A DNA stretch of 64,000 nucleotides from Collinsella ihumii (GTDB taxonomy: Bacteria > Actinomycetota > Coriobacteriia > Coriobacteriales > Coriobacteriaceae). The stretch covers positions 1-64,000 of the forward strand of contig NZ_FCOU01000006.1 in the NCBI RefSeq assembly GCF_900046475.1, written 5' to 3'. Position 1 is the stretch's first letter. The number at the start of each line of letters is the position of its first letter. Positions 42,706-55,129 of this stretch are shown piece after piece. The position numbers and the translations under genes are program-made. The notes below the pieces were generated by a model. That model saw only the letters and a program-made list of their open reading frames with translations, was not told the origin of the DNA and did no database searches.

Positions 42706-43302
42706 ATGAAACTCGATCGCATCCGTGTGTCTGCGATTCTTGCTGCAGCGGCATGCATGGCGCCTTCTATGGCATTCGCCGAGGAGACGTCCAACGGCGC
42801 GGAGATCTTGATCCCCAAGGCTGCGGAGTTCGTGCCGGCACTCGTGATCTTCCTGATCATCCTGCTGCTTCTGTGCAAGTTCGCCTGGCCGAGCGTTATG
42901 GCCATGTTCGAGCAGCGCGAGAAGACCATCGAGGACAGCATGGACGAGGCCAACCAGGCTCGCGCCCATGCCGTCGAGGTCCGCAAGCAGGCCGACGAGG
43001 TCATCGCCGACGCGCGTCGCCAGGCTTCCGATATCGTGCTCGCCGCCCGCGGTGACGCCGAGAAGGAGCGCGCCCGCATCGTCGCCGAGGCCCATACCGA
43101 GGCCGAGGACATCATCACCAAGGCGCACGACCGTGCTGACGACGAGCTGAAGCGCGCCTACGCGGGCGCCACGGACTCCATCGCCAAGGTGTCCGTCGCC
43201 GTCGCGGGCAAGATCGTGGGCGACGCGCTCGCCGACGACCCCGAGAAGCAGCGCGAGCTCATCAAGAAGTACCTAGCGGAAGTGGGTAGCCTCCATGCCT
43301 AG
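42706..43302 (+). CDS. atpF: ATP synthase F0 subunit b
   Basis: A 198-residue protein. An N-terminal hydrophobic, signal-like stretch (about 1-25, ending SMAFAEE) is followed by the membrane helix FVPALVIFLIILLLLCKFAW and then a long, highly charged coiled-coil that forms the peripheral stalk. The signal-like first segment is an addition seen in some Actinobacteria. The ATG at 42706 follows AAGGGAG. Its last codons overlap the start of atpH by 8 nt. Confidence 0.94.
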   Translation: MKLDRIRVSAILAAAACMAPSMAFAEETSNGAEILIPKAAEFVPALVIFLIILLLLCKFAWPSVMAMFEQREKTIEDSMDEANQARAHAVEVRKQADEVIADARRQASDIVLAARGDAEKERARIVAEAHTEAEDIITKAHDRADDELKRAYAGATDSIAKVSVAVAGKIVGDALADDPEKQRELIKKYLAEVGSLHA

Positions 43303-43768
43303 TAGCGACCGCATCGAGAGCCGTCGGCTCGAGACCTATGCGCGCACGCTGCTGGAGGCCTCCAAGGCAGAAGATCACGTCTACGAGAACCTGGCGCCGC
43401 TTATCGCGCAGTCGGAGGCCTCGCCCGAGGTGTTGGCGGTGCTCGCCAAGATGTCGGAGCAAGGCGATCTCGACCGCCTGCCCGAGGTTCTCGACCTGTA
43501 CCGCTCGATGGTCAACGAAGAGCAGGATGTCGTGGGCGTTCACGTCACGACGGCCATCCCGCTCGACGACGAGCTCCGTGATCTCATCACGCAGAAGTGC
43601 GAATCCGACCTGGAGTCCCGCGTGTTCCTCATCGAGCATGTGGACCCCACCATCATCGGCGGCATCATCCTGTCCGCGCGCGGCCAGCGCCGCGACGCCT
43701 CTGTGCGCACGCAGCTTGAGAATGCGCGGAAGATCATGACGCAGAATTCGAACATGAGGGAGGTTTAG
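43295..43768 (+). CDS. atpH: ATP synthase F1 subunit delta
   Basis: A 157-residue delta subunit that links the peripheral stalk to the F1 head. The N-terminal helical bundle starts near [17 protein letters not shown]. The C-terminal conserved segment is [27 protein letters not shown], written here as [19 protein letters not shown]. It is about 20 residues shorter than the E. coli protein. Its ATG lies inside the end of atpF, so translation is coupled. Confidence 0.92.
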   Translation: MPSSDRIESRRLETYARTLLEASKAEDHVYENLAPLIAQSEASPEVLAVLAKMSEQGDLDRLPEVLDLYRSMVNEEQDVVGVHVTTAIPLDDELRDLITQKCESDLESRVFLIEHVDPTIIGGIILSARGQRRDASVRTQLENARKIMTQNSNMREV

Positions 43769-43773
43769 CGTAC

Positions 43774-45378
43774 ATGTCCGAGGCAATTAACGCCCAGAAC
43801 ATCGAGCGCGTCCTGGAACAGCGCCTCCTTGATCTCAACGCCACTGTCGACACGCAGGAAGTGTCCACGGTCGCCGAGGTCGGCGACGGCATCGCGCATG
43901 TCGCCGGTCTTCAGCGCGCCATGGCGGGCGAGCTGCTCGAGTTCACGAGCAGCGCGACGGGCAAGACCGTCTACGGCCTGGCCCAGAACCTCGACCGCGA
44001 CGAGGTCGGCGCCGTCCTGTTCGGCGATGTCGAGCTCATCAAGGAGGGCGACGCCTGCCGTACCACCGGCCGCGTCATGGACATCCCGGTCGGCCGCGGC
44101 ATGCTCGGCCGCGTGGTGAACCCGCTCGGCCAGCCAATCGACGGCCGCGGCCCCATCAACGCGACGCATCGCCGTCCCATCGAGTTCAAGGCCCCCGGCG
44201 TCATCGCGCGCAAGCCCGTGTGCGAGCCCGTCCAGACCGGACTGCTCGCCATCGACGCCATGGTTCCGGTCGGCCGCGGTCAGCGCGAGCTGATCATCGG
44301 CGACCGCAAGACGGGCAAGACCGCCATCGCCATCGACGCCATCATCAACCAGCGCGGCAAGGGCATGGTCTGCATCTACGTCGCAATCGGCCAGAAGGCG
44401 TCCACGGTTGCGACCATCCGCGAGACGCTCGCCAACCACGGCGCGCTCGACTACACCATCATCGTGTCGGCAACCGCCGCCGATTCGGCGCCCATGCAGT
44501 ACATCGCCCCGATGGCGGGTGCCGCCATCGGCGAGTTCTTCATGTACAACGGGGAGAACGGCGAGCCCGCGAGCGCATCCAATCCGGGCGGCCACGTGCT
44601 GGTGGTCTATGACGACCTGTCCAAGCAGGCCGTCGCCTACCGTCAGATGTCTCTGACGCTTCGTCGTCCGCCGGGACGCGAGGCTTACCCCGGCGACATC
44701 TTCTACCTGCACTCCCGTCTGCTGGAGCGCGCCTGCAAGCTGTCCGACGAAAACGGCGGCGGCTCGCTCACGGCCCTTCCGCTCATCGAGACGCAGGACG
44801 GCGACGTGTCGGCCTACATCCCCACCAACGTGATCTCCATCACCGACGGCCAGATCTACCTGCAAAGCGACCTGTTCTTCCAGGGACAGCGCCCCGCGGT
44901 CGACGTCGGCATCTCGGTGTCGCGCGTGGGCGGCGACGCCCAGACCAAGGCCATGAAGCAGGTTGCGGGCAATCTGCGCCTCGATCTGGCCGGCTACCAG
45001 GAGCTTCAGGGCTTCACCCAGTTCGGCAGCGACCTCGATGCCGCGACGCAGCATCAGCTCACGCACGGCGCGCGCATGACGGAGCTGCTCAAGCAGCCTC
45101 GCTTCCGCCCCATGGCCGTGGCCGATCAGGTGAGCGCGCTGTTCGCCGGCAACAAGGGCTTCCTGGACGACCTGGACATCACCGAGGTGCTTCCGTTCCG
45201 CGACGGGCTCATCAAGTATCTGAACGGCGCCTATTCCGGCCTGCTGTCGCAGATCGGCGACGCCAAGCTCTCTGACGAGGTCGCAGGCAAGCTGGAGCAG
45301 GCTATCGCCGATTACAAGAACCAGTTCATCGCCGCGCGCGCCCAAAACGGCGCCGGCGCAGGCGACGGGAATGCGTAA
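43774..45378 (+). CDS. atpA: ATP synthase F1 subunit alpha
   Basis: A 534-residue subunit with the nucleotide-binding but non-catalytic Walker [14 protein letters not shown] (near 176). It also has [13 protein letters not shown]-like text ([17 protein letters not shown]) and the family signature [20 protein letters not shown]. The N terminus contains the delta-contacting helix ([17 protein letters not shown]). The ATG at 43774 follows AGGGAGGT. Length is typical apart from an Ala/Gly-rich C-terminal tail. Confidence 0.97.
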   Translation: MSEAINAQNIERVLEQRLLDLNATVDTQEVSTVAEVGDGIAHVAGLQRAMAGELLEFTSSATGKTVYGLAQNLDRDEVGAVLFGDVELIKEGDACRTTGRVMDIPVGRGMLGRVVNPLGQPIDGRGPINATHRRPIEFKAPGVIARKPVCEPVQTGLLAIDAMVPVGRGQRELIIGDRKTGKTAIAIDAIINQRGKGMVCIYVAIGQKASTVATIRETLANHGALDYTIIVSATAADSAPMQYIAPMAGAAIGEFFMYNGENGEPASASNPGGHVLVVYDDLSKQAVAYRQMSLTLRRPPGREAYPGDIFYLHSRLLERACKLSDENGGGSLTALPLIETQDGDVSAYIPTNVISITDGQIYLQSDLFFQGQRPAVDVGISVSRVGGDAQTKAMKQVAGNLRLDLAGYQELQGFTQFGSDLDAATQHQLTHGARMTELLKQPRFRPMAVADQVSALFAGNKGFLDDLDITEVLPFRDGLIKYLNGAYSGLLSQIGDAKLSDEVAGKLEQAIADYKNQFIAARAQNGAGAGDGNA

Positions 45379-45393
45379 GGAGACTCAAGCCCC

Positions 45394-47738
<2,345 letters not shown>

Positions 47739-47741
47739 GCC

Positions 47742-48140
47742 ATGCCTATGGAGCTGCGCATCGTGTGTCCGGATTCATGTCCCTACGATGGGGAGGCGGC
47801 GTTCGTGACGCTTCCGACCACCGATGGCGAGACGGGCGTCGCGCCGTTGCACGCGAGCGAGATCAGCACCATCGGTCCTGGGTACGTGCGCGTGTGCAAC
47901 GAGAAGATGGGGCAGGTCGACCGCACGTTCGCCGTGAGCGGCGGGTACGTTCAGATTGCCGGCGACGTCATCATCGTGCTTGCCGATCGCGCTCAAGATC
48001 TGGCCCTCGTCGACGCGGATGAGGTTCAAGCCAAGATTAAAGGTTTTGAAGACCAGTTGAGCGTTTTGTCGGAGAACGATGCACACCGCGCCTACCTCTA
48101 TAATGAAATAGCATGGTGTAAGCTGCTTCTCGATTCGTAG
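47742..48140 (+). CDS. atpC: ATP synthase F1 subunit epsilon
   Basis: A 132-residue subunit with the N-terminal beta-sandwich (ELRIVCPDSCPYDGEAAFVT, then GETGVAPLHASEISTIGPG). A short C-terminal helical pair follows (VQAKIKGFEDQLSVL and the rest) that can inhibit ATP hydrolysis. In most members the second motif reads GxxGILPGHxP, here GVAPLHAS. The ATG at 47742 is 3 nt after the atpD stop. It ends the ATP synthase operon. Confidence 0.93.
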   Translation: MPMELRIVCPDSCPYDGEAAFVTLPTTDGETGVAPLHASEISTIGPGYVRVCNEKMGQVDRTFAVSGGYVQIAGDVIIVLADRAQDLALVDADEVQAKIKGFEDQLSVLSENDAHRAYLYNEIAWCKLLLDS

Positions 48141-48182
48141 CGTTCACGCGCCGGAATACTGCAGCATACGTCAGGAAAGCAT

Positions 48183-48215
48183 CATGCCCGGGGGCCTGGC
48201 CTCCGGGCATGTTTT
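48183..48215 (+). terminator. intrinsic terminator after atpC
   Basis: CATGCCCGGGGG / CCTCCGGGCATG with TTTT, 43 nt past the atpC stop. murA starts 25 nt later, so some read-through to murA is likely. Confidence 0.75.
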
Positions 48216-48239
48216 GTATACCTATTGAAGGGAACGCGC

Positions 48240-49523
48240 TTGGACATCATTCGCGTTGAGGGCGGACATAGGCTCCACGGGAGCGTCCATGTCTCGGGTG
48301 CCAAGAACTCGGCGCTCAAGCTCATGGCCGCAACGCTGCTTGCCCCCGGTAAGACCATCTTGGAGAATGTGCCGAACATCTCCGACGTTCACGTGATGGG
48401 CAAAGTGCTCAAGCGCCTCGGCGCGACCATCGATGTCGTCGACGAGCACAGCCTGGCTATCGATACGACCAACGTTCACTCATGGGAAGCCCCCTATGAG
48501 CTCGTGGCCAAGATGCGCGCGTCCACGGCGGTCATGGGCCCGCTGCTCGGCCGTTGCGGACGTGCCAAGATCGCCATGCCTGGCGGCTGCAACCTCGGCG
48601 CGCGCAAGATCGACATGCATATCTTGGGCCTGGAGGCGCTCGGCGTCACGTTCGACACCGATCACGGCTATATCTACGCCGACGCGACGGGCGGCATGCG
48701 CGGCACGACGGTCACGCTCGAGTTCGCGAGCGTCGGCGCGACCGAGAACCTCATCATGGCGTCGGTGCGCGCCAAGGGCACCACGGTCATCGACAACGCC
48801 GCCCGCGAGCCCGAGATCGTCGACCTCGCGAACATGCTGAACGAGATGGGGGCCAAGATCGTGGGAGCCGGTTCGCCGGTCGTCCAGATCGAGGGCGTCG
48901 ACGAGCTCCACCCCGTCACCCATCGCGTGATCGGCGACCGAATCGAGGCGGGAACGTTCATCGTGGCCGGCGCGCTCCAGGCGGATGACGACGGCATCGA
49001 GGTGAACGGATTCAACGCCAACCATCTCGGTATGGTCATCAAGAAGTTCGAGCTCATGGGCATCCAGATCGACCGCCTCGGCGGCGGCGTGCGCGTGCAT
49101 CGCGCCGAGCGCATCAAGCCCGTGGACATTCAGACGCTGCCGTTCCCGGGATTCCCGACCGATATGCAGGCGCAGGCCATGGTCCTGTCCGCCCTTGCCG
49201 AGGGGACCTCGGTGATTACCGAGAACATCTTCGAGAACCGCTTCATGTTCGCCTCCGAGCTTGTCCGCATGGGCGCCGATATCCGCATCGAGAGCCACCA
49301 TGCCATGATTCACGGAGTTCCGGGCTTTTCGGGCGCCCAGGTGGTTTCGCCCGATCTGCGCGGAGGCGCCGCATTGGTGGTGGCGGGCCTTGTCGCCGAC
49401 GGCCGAACCGAGGTGTCGGCTATCCACCACATAGACCGCGGCTACGAGCACTTCGTGGAAAAACTGGTGCATTTCGGAGCGCATGTGGAGCGCGTAAACG
49501 TCCCCGATCCTCTCGACGACTAA
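48240..49523 (+). CDS. murA: UDP-N-acetylglucosamine 1-carboxyvinyltransferase
   Basis: A 427-residue enzyme for the first committed step of peptidoglycan synthesis, transferring enolpyruvyl from PEP to UDP-GlcNAc. It has [20 protein letters not shown] at the N terminus and the loop Cys in [15 protein letters not shown] (near 117), the residue alkylated by fosfomycin. Also present are [18 protein letters not shown] and the [16 protein letters not shown] terminus. The start is TTG at 48240 with GAAGGGA at 48227-48233; a TTG at 48225 would overlap that site. The position directly after the atp genes is conserved in many Gram-positives. Confidence 0.95.
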   Translation: MDIIRVEGGHRLHGSVHVSGAKNSALKLMAATLLAPGKTILENVPNISDVHVMGKVLKRLGATIDVVDEHSLAIDTTNVHSWEAPYELVAKMRASTAVMGPLLGRCGRAKIAMPGGCNLGARKIDMHILGLEALGVTFDTDHGYIYADATGGMRGTTVTLEFASVGATENLIMASVRAKGTTVIDNAAREPEIVDLANMLNEMGAKIVGAGSPVVQIEGVDELHPVTHRVIGDRIEAGTFIVAGALQADDDGIEVNGFNANHLGMVIKKFELMGIQIDRLGGGVRVHRAERIKPVDIQTLPFPGFPTDMQAQAMVLSALAEGTSVITENIFENRFMFASELVRMGADIRIESHHAMIHGVPGFSGAQVVSPDLRGGAALVVAGLVADGRTEVSAIHHIDRGYEHFVEKLVHFGAHVERVNVPDPLDD

Positions 49524-49536
49524 AGCAGGTAGCCGT

Positions 49537-50727
49537 ATGAAGAAAAAGCCGGTACAGGAAACGAGGCGCCCCAGCACGGGGGCGGCGAGCCGAATCTACA
49601 GCCGCGACAACGTGGGGCGCTACTCCGAGCGCGCACGCCAGCGCCGTCGGGGCAAGCGGATTCGGCGGGCGGTCGTGGTGACGCTGGTCGCCCTGCTCGC
49701 GTTCGTGGGCACGGCCGCGGGCATGTGGTTCTCCACGATTACCGGCAGGCTGAACAACAGCAGCATCATCACGTCCGGCCTCACGGACCTGCTGTTCGAT
49801 ACGAATATCTCCCAGGAGCCGTTCTACATGCTGCTGCTGGGAACGGACGGCCGACCTGGTGAGGAATCGTATCGAGCCGACTCGATCATCCTGGCGCGTA
49901 TCGACGCTCCGGATAAGCAGGTGACCCTCATCTCCATCCCCCGTGACACCAAGATCGAGTACAACGGCGAGACCATGAAGATAAACGCGGCGCATACCTA
50001 CGACGGCGCCGAGGGCATGGTGCGCGCCGTCAACGAGCTGTGCGGCGTCGAGATCTCCCATTATGCGGAAATCAATTTCGAGGGCATGCAGCAGCTGATC
50101 GATGCGGTCGGCGGCATCGATATCAACGCGACCGACGGCGTTGACGACCCCGAGCATCTCGATATCACCATTGAGCCCGGATGGCAGCATATGGACGGCG
50201 CCAAGGCGCTCACCTACGCGCGCGCTCGCTATCAGTACATCGACGGCGACTACACGCGCATGCGCCATCAGCGCCAGGTGCTCGCGGCGCTCGCGAACAA
50301 GATCCTGAACGAGCTGAACATCGCCAACATCGGCGGAATCATCGAATCGCTGTCCTCCATGGTCGTGACCGACCTTTCCCCGCAGGACATCCTGTCGCTG
50401 GTCAACGCGATGCGCGGCATGAACACCGATGAGATCTGGTCGGCGAACCTTCCCTCGTGGGCGGGCGAAGATACGTATATCGACGGCCAGAGCTACGTGT
50501 TCGTGCACGAGGACAAGCTGGAAAAGATGATGGCGCGCGTCGATGCGGGCAAAGACCCGCAGGGCCCCCAGAGCATGGGTTCGGGCGGTGAGTCTGCCAC
50601 GATCGGCGATCTGGCGAACAACTCCTCCGACGACTGGGCGTACGGCACGGCCGAGACGAGCTCGTCTTCCAGTAGCAGCGAATCCGACGACGGCTCATCT
50701 ACATCCTCTGACGAGACGGCTGAATAG
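49537..50727 (+). CDS. LytR-CpsA-Psr (LCP) family cell-wall glycopolymer ligase
   Basis: A 396-residue membrane-anchored protein. A basic cytoplasmic N terminus (RQRRRGKRIRR) precedes one helix (about 45-65). The LCP domain follows, with LLLGTDGRPGEESYRADSII, TLISIPRDTKIEYNG, INAAHTYDGAEG and ARARYQYIDGDYTRMRHQRQ, which hold the Arg and Asp residues that bind lipid-linked pyrophosphate. LCP enzymes attach teichoic-acid-like or capsular polymers to peptidoglycan. The tail (about 365-396) is Ser-rich and acidic. It lies 13 nt after murA, consistent with a wall-synthesis unit. Confidence 0.93.
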   Translation: MKKKPVQETRRPSTGAASRIYSRDNVGRYSERARQRRRGKRIRRAVVVTLVALLAFVGTAAGMWFSTITGRLNNSSIITSGLTDLLFDTNISQEPFYMLLLGTDGRPGEESYRADSIILARIDAPDKQVTLISIPRDTKIEYNGETMKINAAHTYDGAEGMVRAVNELCGVEISHYAEINFEGMQQLIDAVGGIDINATDGVDDPEHLDITIEPGWQHMDGAKALTYARARYQYIDGDYTRMRHQRQVLAALANKILNELNIANIGGIIESLSSMVVTDLSPQDILSLVNAMRGMNTDEIWSANLPSWAGEDTYIDGQSYVFVHEDKLEKMMARVDAGKDPQGPQSMGSGGESATIGDLANNSSDDWAYGTAETSSSSSSSESDDGSSTSSDETAE

Positions 50728-50739
50728 CCTTGACAGAGC

Positions 50740-50777
50740 ATGGGGGCGGCGACCGACGAGGTCGCCGCCCCCATTTC
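50740..50777 (+). terminator. hairpin terminator between convergent genes
   Basis: Perfect 15-bp arms ATGGGGGCGGCGACC and its complement surround GACGA, 13 nt after the LCP gene. T residues are few on the plus strand. It may serve both directions, because the acyltransferase gene ends at 50802 on the minus strand. Confidence 0.7.
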
Positions 50778-50801
50778 CGATCGATGGCGCGACCGGCTTG
50801 G

Positions 50802-51983
50802 CTATTCAAGGCGAAGGGCGCGCAGCAACGGCTTGCGGACAACATGGTCGATCGCAAGAAAGCCGGCTACGACGAGCAGGCTGCCGATGAGTCCCGCTCC
50901 GAGGACGGCGCATATACACAGAACGGTGTCTTGCGCTCCGATCGATCGCGCCGCGTCGGCAAGAAGGAGATCCATGCCGCCTCGCCAGAGCGAATACAGC
51001 ATGGATTGCAGGATATAGAATCCAAGAATCGATGAGGCCGCCGAACGGATGAGGGCGTCGCGCCGAGATGCGGCGCTGCGGGCTGGCTGGGCGCAGGCGA
51101 CTAATGAGATCGCCGCAAGCGCGCACGATATCGCCGATGTCGATTTGAACGAGGTCGCCACGAGGATGTCGACATGCCCCGCAACCGAAAGGGCGGTCTC
51201 GACGCACAGCGCGCCTGCGAAGGCGACGAGGGCCGCAACGCGGACGCGTCGTCTCGTTGCCGGGTGCAGTGCGCGCCGGGCGATCAGCCCTCCGATCAGG
51301 AACGCGGCGAAATAAGTGACCGCGCTCATGAGCTTGCGCCATTCGAGCAGACCGCGCTCCGCGTCTCCCGGAGAGATGAAGGCGATATAGGCGTTGACCA
51401 GGTAAATGAGAACCACAAGGGTGAGCGCCGCCGGAGTTCGCGCACGGCAGCGCTCCCAGGCCCAGCCGACGAGCGGCGAGACGACCATGACGGCGAGGTA
51501 CACCCAGATGAACTCGAGGCCTCCCAAAAGCCATCCTGTCTCGTGGAGCGATATGCCGGGCAAGGGGGTTATGAACCGTCCGATGGCGAGCGCGAGCAGC
51601 GCATAGAGGGCGACCGAGATGAGAATGACGCCCGCCCTCCTGAGCGTACTCACGCCCTGGATGCGCCAGTACCCCTCATCTCGTGACGCCTGTGCGCAGC
51701 GGGGGATCAGGAAGTATCCCGAGATCATAAAGAAGACGCAGTTTCCAAAGGCCCCGAACAGGTTGATGAATCCGAGTGCCCCCACGGTGACGGGAGATGC
51801 GGCGACGATGGCGGCGATGTCGCCTGCTGCCGCGGCGGCGCTCCGAGCGCCTTCGTCTCCCGCAAGCGCCCAGGCGGTGGCTTGCGAAAAGAGCGGCTGA
51901 AAGGTGTGAAACGCCGCGATGGCGACGATGGCGAACAGCCGCAGGGACTCGATGCGCACGTTGCGCGGGGCCTTGTGTGCCAT
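50802..51983 (-). CDS. acyltransferase family 3 membrane protein
   Basis: A 393-residue protein with about ten predicted helices. The start RIESLRLFAIVAIAAFHTF carries the conserved Arg and the catalytic-type His of the acyltransferase-3 (OafA/WecH) fold. NCVFFMISGYFLIPR is the usual SGFL-like second motif. Such enzymes O-acylate surface sugars or other envelope molecules; the target is unknown. The start at 51983 leaves 4 nt after TAGGAG; a second in-frame ATG at 51986 is nearly adjacent. It lies 71 nt downstream of pepT on the same strand. Confidence 0.82.
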   Translation of the reverse strand: MAHKAPRNVRIESLRLFAIVAIAAFHTFQPLFSQATAWALAGDEGARSAAAAAGDIAAIVAASPVTVGALGFINLFGAFGNCVFFMISGYFLIPRCAQASRDEGYWRIQGVSTLRRAGVILISVALYALLALAIGRFITPLPGISLHETGWLLGGLEFIWVYLAVMVVSPLVGWAWERCRARTPAALTLVVLIYLVNAYIAFISPGDAERGLLEWRKLMSAVTYFAAFLIGGLIARRALHPATRRRVRVAALVAFAGALCVETALSVAGHVDILVATSFKSTSAISCALAAISLVACAQPARSAASRRDALIRSAASSILGFYILQSMLYSLWRGGMDLLLADAARSIGAQDTVLCICAVLGAGLIGSLLVVAGFLAIDHVVRKPLLRALRLE

Positions 51984-52054
51984 CATGCTCCTATCTCGGG
52001 CATGGCCCGCGGCCGAGCGCGCATCCGCCGGCTCGGTCGCGGGCGCGACCGTAT

Positions 52055-53299
52055 CTAGATGAACTGGGCGACGAGGGCCTGCAGGACGTCGACCATCTTC
52101 TCCAACGAGGAGACGGGGATGAACTCGTTGACCCCGTGACAGCAGTAAGCGCCGGTGGCGAGGTTCGGGCAGGGAAGCCCCCTGAACGAGAGCTGGGCGC
52201 CGTCCGTACCGCCGCGGATGGGAATGATGCGGCAGGGGACGCCGGTCGTCTCGAACGCGTTGCGCGCGCGGTCGATCAGCTCCGGGTAGCCCGCGACAAC
52301 CTCTGCCATGTTGCGGTACTGGGGCTTGATCTCGACGGAGACGCGTTCTTCTCCCAGGCGGTCGTTGACGAAGCCCGCGGCGCGTTCCATCATGTCGAGC
52401 TTCTGCTGGAAACGCTCGGCATCGTGATCGCGGACGATATAGCGTGCGGTGGCGTGCGTGACCGTGCCGCTGATGCCGCAAAGATGGATGAAGCCCTCAT
52501 ACCCCTCGGTGTGCTCGGGGCGTTCGACTGCGGGGAGCATGGTGTGGAATTCGACGAACAGGTTGGAAGCGTTGACCATGCGGTTCTTGGCGTCCCCCGG
52601 GTGGATGGAGAAGCCCTCGAAGCTCACCGTGACATCGGCTGCGTTGAAGCATTCGTACTCGAGCTCGCCGATGGGGCCCCCGTCGACGGTATAGGCGAAC
52701 GCGCAACCGAAAGCGGGGATATCGAGCAGCTCCGCGCCATGGCCGATCTCCTCGTCGGGGCAAAAGCAGATGCCGAGCGGCGGGTGGGGGAGCAGGGGGT
52801 CTTGAGAGATGCGGGCGACGAGCGCCATGATCTCCGCGACGCCCGCCTTGTCATCCGCGCCCAGAAGCGTGGTGCCGTCGGAGCACACGAGGTTTTCGCC
52901 CGCGACCTCGTCGAGCGCGGGGATCTTGGAGGGGTTGATGGAGACCTCTTTGCCATCGACGACGCCGCATACGAGATCGCCGTCCTCGTAATGGACGACA
53001 TGGGGGTTCACGCCGTCGCCCGGGGCAGCCTCGGTGGTGTCGAGATGCGCGATCAGTCCGAGGCGCGGAGCGTTTTCGGCCCCCGGGCTCGCCGGGATAT
53101 GAGCGGTGACATAGGCGTGCTCGCTGACCTCCACATCGAGGGCTCCGAGTCCGCGCAGCTCGTCGGCGAGAAGGTTTGCCAGGTCAAACTGGCATGCCGT
53201 GGACGGCACGACATCACAGTGCTCTTCGCTTGATTGCGTCGTGACTCGGACATATCGCAAGAAGCGTTCGAGAACGTCGGACTGGTTCGGTTGATCCAT
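52055..53299 (-). CDS. pepT: peptidase T (tripeptidase)
   Basis: A 414-residue M20B metallopeptidase that removes the N-terminal residue from tripeptides. The metal and catalytic residues are visible in LIAHLDTTEAAPG (His-x-Asp), LLGADDKAGVAEIMAL (bridging Asp), CFCPDEEIGHGAE (catalytic Glu pair) and YTVDGGPIGELEYECF. The last ligand is His in YCCHGVNEFIPV. The start at MDQPNQSD (53299) follows AAAAGGGGGA on the minus strand. Upstream of it is a MITE-like repeat cluster. Confidence 0.94.
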   Translation of the reverse strand: MDQPNQSDVLERFLRYVRVTTQSSEEHCDVVPSTACQFDLANLLADELRGLGALDVEVSEHAYVTAHIPASPGAENAPRLGLIAHLDTTEAAPGDGVNPHVVHYEDGDLVCGVVDGKEVSINPSKIPALDEVAGENLVCSDGTTLLGADDKAGVAEIMALVARISQDPLLPHPPLGICFCPDEEIGHGAELLDIPAFGCAFAYTVDGGPIGELEYECFNAADVTVSFEGFSIHPGDAKNRMVNASNLFVEFHTMLPAVERPEHTEGYEGFIHLCGISGTVTHATARYIVRDHDAERFQQKLDMMERAAGFVNDRLGEERVSVEIKPQYRNMAEVVAGYPELIDRARNAFETTGVPCRIIPIRGGTDGAQLSFRGLPCPNLATGAYCCHGVNEFIPVSSLEKMVDVLQALVAQFI

Positions 53300-53398
53300 G
53301 TAAGATCCCCCTTTTCTCATGACGGGCCATACGGTCAGGGCTGTTCCAAAAAGCCGCTGTTCATGCGCCCCGCGGCAGGCGCCTGGTGCGAGCGCGTT

Positions 53399-53428
53399 CG
53401 CCGCGAAAGCAAGTAATCAGTGTCTCCC
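53399..53428 (-). repeat. right half of the MITE/REP-like element
   Basis: CGCCGCGAAAGCAAGTAATC followed by AGTGTCTCCC corresponds to the right end of the family. No clear left end precedes it. Confidence 0.6.
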
Positions 53429-53458
53429 TAGCGCGATGCGACGGCGCCAGCGACTCTG

Positions 53459-53585
53459 GGGAAACACCGATAATTCATCCAGTGCCCGCCGGTCATGCGG
53501 CGGGCATCCGTGCCGCTACCGTCTTCACCGGCGTTCTTTCCGCTGAGGGGCGGCTCAGTGCGCAGGCAATTCATCGGTGCTTCCC
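53459..53585. repeat. 127-bp degenerate MITE/REP-like element
   Basis: The left end is GGGAAACACCGATAATTCAT and the right end GCAATTCATCGGTGCTTCCC, imperfectly complementary. The interior carries a separate GC hairpin (GCCCGCCG ... CGGCGGGC). It ends about 50 nt before the DtxR-family start and may contribute to its upstream region. No gene lies between 53300 and 53633. Confidence 0.7.
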
Positions 53586-53633
53586 GATCGAATGCGCTAA
53601 ACTAACTTGAATGTACAACGAGAGGATGGCCCC

Positions 53634-54059
53634 ATGGATACCACCGATGTTTCGCGCAAGCTGCATCTCACCGTCGCTAACGAAGACTACCTCGAGTGCA
53701 TGGTCCGCCTGGAGCAGGAGGGTGTGCAGGGCGAGGGGATTCGTTCGGTCGATATCGCCCAGCAGCTCAACGTCTCAAAAGCTTCGGTCAACAAGGCGGT
53801 GACCGTGCTCAAAGAGCAGGGGCTGGTCGAACAGTCGCATTACGGCAAGGTCGTCTTGACCGAACCCGGTCGCGAACTGGGCCAGGCGGTATGGTATCGC
53901 CACCGACTGCTGCGTACGTTTTTGGTTCAGGAGCTGGGCGTCGAGTTCGAGCGCGCAGATGCCGAGGCATGCATGATGGAGCACGCCCTATCTGAGGACA
54001 CGATGCGTCGCTGGCTGAATTATCTTGAGAACCAGGGCATCTCGGTTGGTGAGGAGTAG
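53634..54059 (+). CDS. DtxR/MntR-family metal-dependent transcriptional regulator
   Basis: A 141-residue protein. The winged helix-turn-helix (about 8-70) reads EDYLECMVRLEQEG then RSVDIAQQLNVSKASVNKAV and GLVEQSHYGKVVLTEPGREL. The dimerisation and metal-binding region contains RHRLLRTFLVQELGV and ACMMEHALSEDTMRRW, with Glu and His ligands in the DtxR pattern. It lacks the SH3-like C-terminal domain, so it is closest to MntR-type members. No metal transporter is adjacent. The ATG at 53634 follows GAGAGG. The next gene begins 2 nt after its stop. Confidence 0.88.
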   Translation: MDTTDVSRKLHLTVANEDYLECMVRLEQEGVQGEGIRSVDIAQQLNVSKASVNKAVTVLKEQGLVEQSHYGKVVLTEPGRELGQAVWYRHRLLRTFLVQELGVEFERADAEACMMEHALSEDTMRRWLNYLENQGISVGEE

Positions 54060-54061
54060 CC

Positions 54062-55006
54062 GTGTCGGGGCACGGGCAGGCGGACATGCCCCAGGACGGG
54101 CAGATGCCATTCGATACGAGCTCGTATGATCGCACGGGCGCAGACTGGCTCGACGAGACGCTTGCCGAGCGCGCGCTGTTGATACAGGGCCCGATGGGCT
54201 CGGCGCTGATGAGCCAGCCGGGCGGTCAGGATGTGCCGGCCGCCTATTGGAATCTTGGCGATCCCCAAGAAGTGTCCCGCCTGCACTGGCTCTATCGCGC
54301 CGCGGGCGCCGACCTTATGCTCACCAACACCTTTCAGGCGAACGAATCGGCTTTGGCGCGCGATGAGATCGCCGACACCGTCGAGCGCGTGAACAGCGCC
54401 GCCGTGAACTGCGCAAAGCGGGCCGGCGCCCCGTGCGTCTTGGGCTCGATGGGGTCGAACGGTATATTTTGGCTCAAAGAGGATTCCGAGGAGCATCGCC
54501 GCGCACGCGCTGCCTACCGAAGGCAGGCATATGCCCTGCTCGCATCGGGGGCGCACGGCATCATGCTCGAAACGTTTACCGCCCTGCGGGATCTGGAGAC
54601 TGCGATTGCGGGCACATCCGATGTGGCCGACGGCATGCCCGTGCTGGTGAGTTTCGCCATCGGCGACGAGGGGAACCTGCTGGGTGATGGCCTGAATGTC
54701 GAAGCGGCCTGTATGAGGGCCCAGGAGCTCGGCGCCTATTCGGTTGGAATCAACTGCTGCTCGATCGAGGCCGCGACCCAGGCGGTTCCGCGCATGACGC
54801 GCGCGACGGACCTGCCCGTTTCTGTGCGGCCGAACGCGGGGCACCCCCATCGCGGAGAAGACGGGTCGCTGACGTGGCACGAAGATCCCCAGGCATTTGC
54901 CCGCGCCTGCGAGCAGTGGCGCGCCGATGGGGCCCGCATCGTCGGGTCGTGCTGCGGTGCCGGCGTGCTGACGACCTGCACGCTTGCCGGCGTGCTGGAT
55001 ATATAG
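54062..55006 (+). CDS. homocysteine S-methyltransferase family protein
   Basis: A 314-residue TIM-barrel protein with the zinc-binding Cys residues in GINCCSIEA and in the C-terminal GSCCGAG. The start of the barrel, LIQGPMGSALM, and LMLTNTFQANESAL are typical of MetH-N/MmuM enzymes, which methylate homocysteine to methionine. It lacks folate- and cobalamin-binding domains, so it could be a stand-alone methyltransferase (MmuM-like) or the first part of a split methionine synthase. The GTG at 54062 overlaps the ribosome-binding range of GAGGAG in the preceding gene's end. Confidence 0.87.
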   Translation: MSGHGQADMPQDGQMPFDTSSYDRTGADWLDETLAERALLIQGPMGSALMSQPGGQDVPAAYWNLGDPQEVSRLHWLYRAAGADLMLTNTFQANESALARDEIADTVERVNSAAVNCAKRAGAPCVLGSMGSNGIFWLKEDSEEHRRARAAYRRQAYALLASGAHGIMLETFTALRDLETAIAGTSDVADGMPVLVSFAIGDEGNLLGDGLNVEAACMRAQELGAYSVGINCCSIEAATQAVPRMTRATDLPVSVRPNAGHPHRGEDGSLTWHEDPQAFARACEQWRADGARIVGSCCGAGVLTTCTLAGVLDI

Positions 55007-55129
55007 CGGCGCGACGCGCGGGATGCGCGCATCCGACTTGTTGACCTTTTGAACGCTGTCTGCATCGGTTCGGGCTGGGTATAGTCAAGATGCTGAGTAG
55101 TATGCACGCCATACGGGGGCAATGAGACC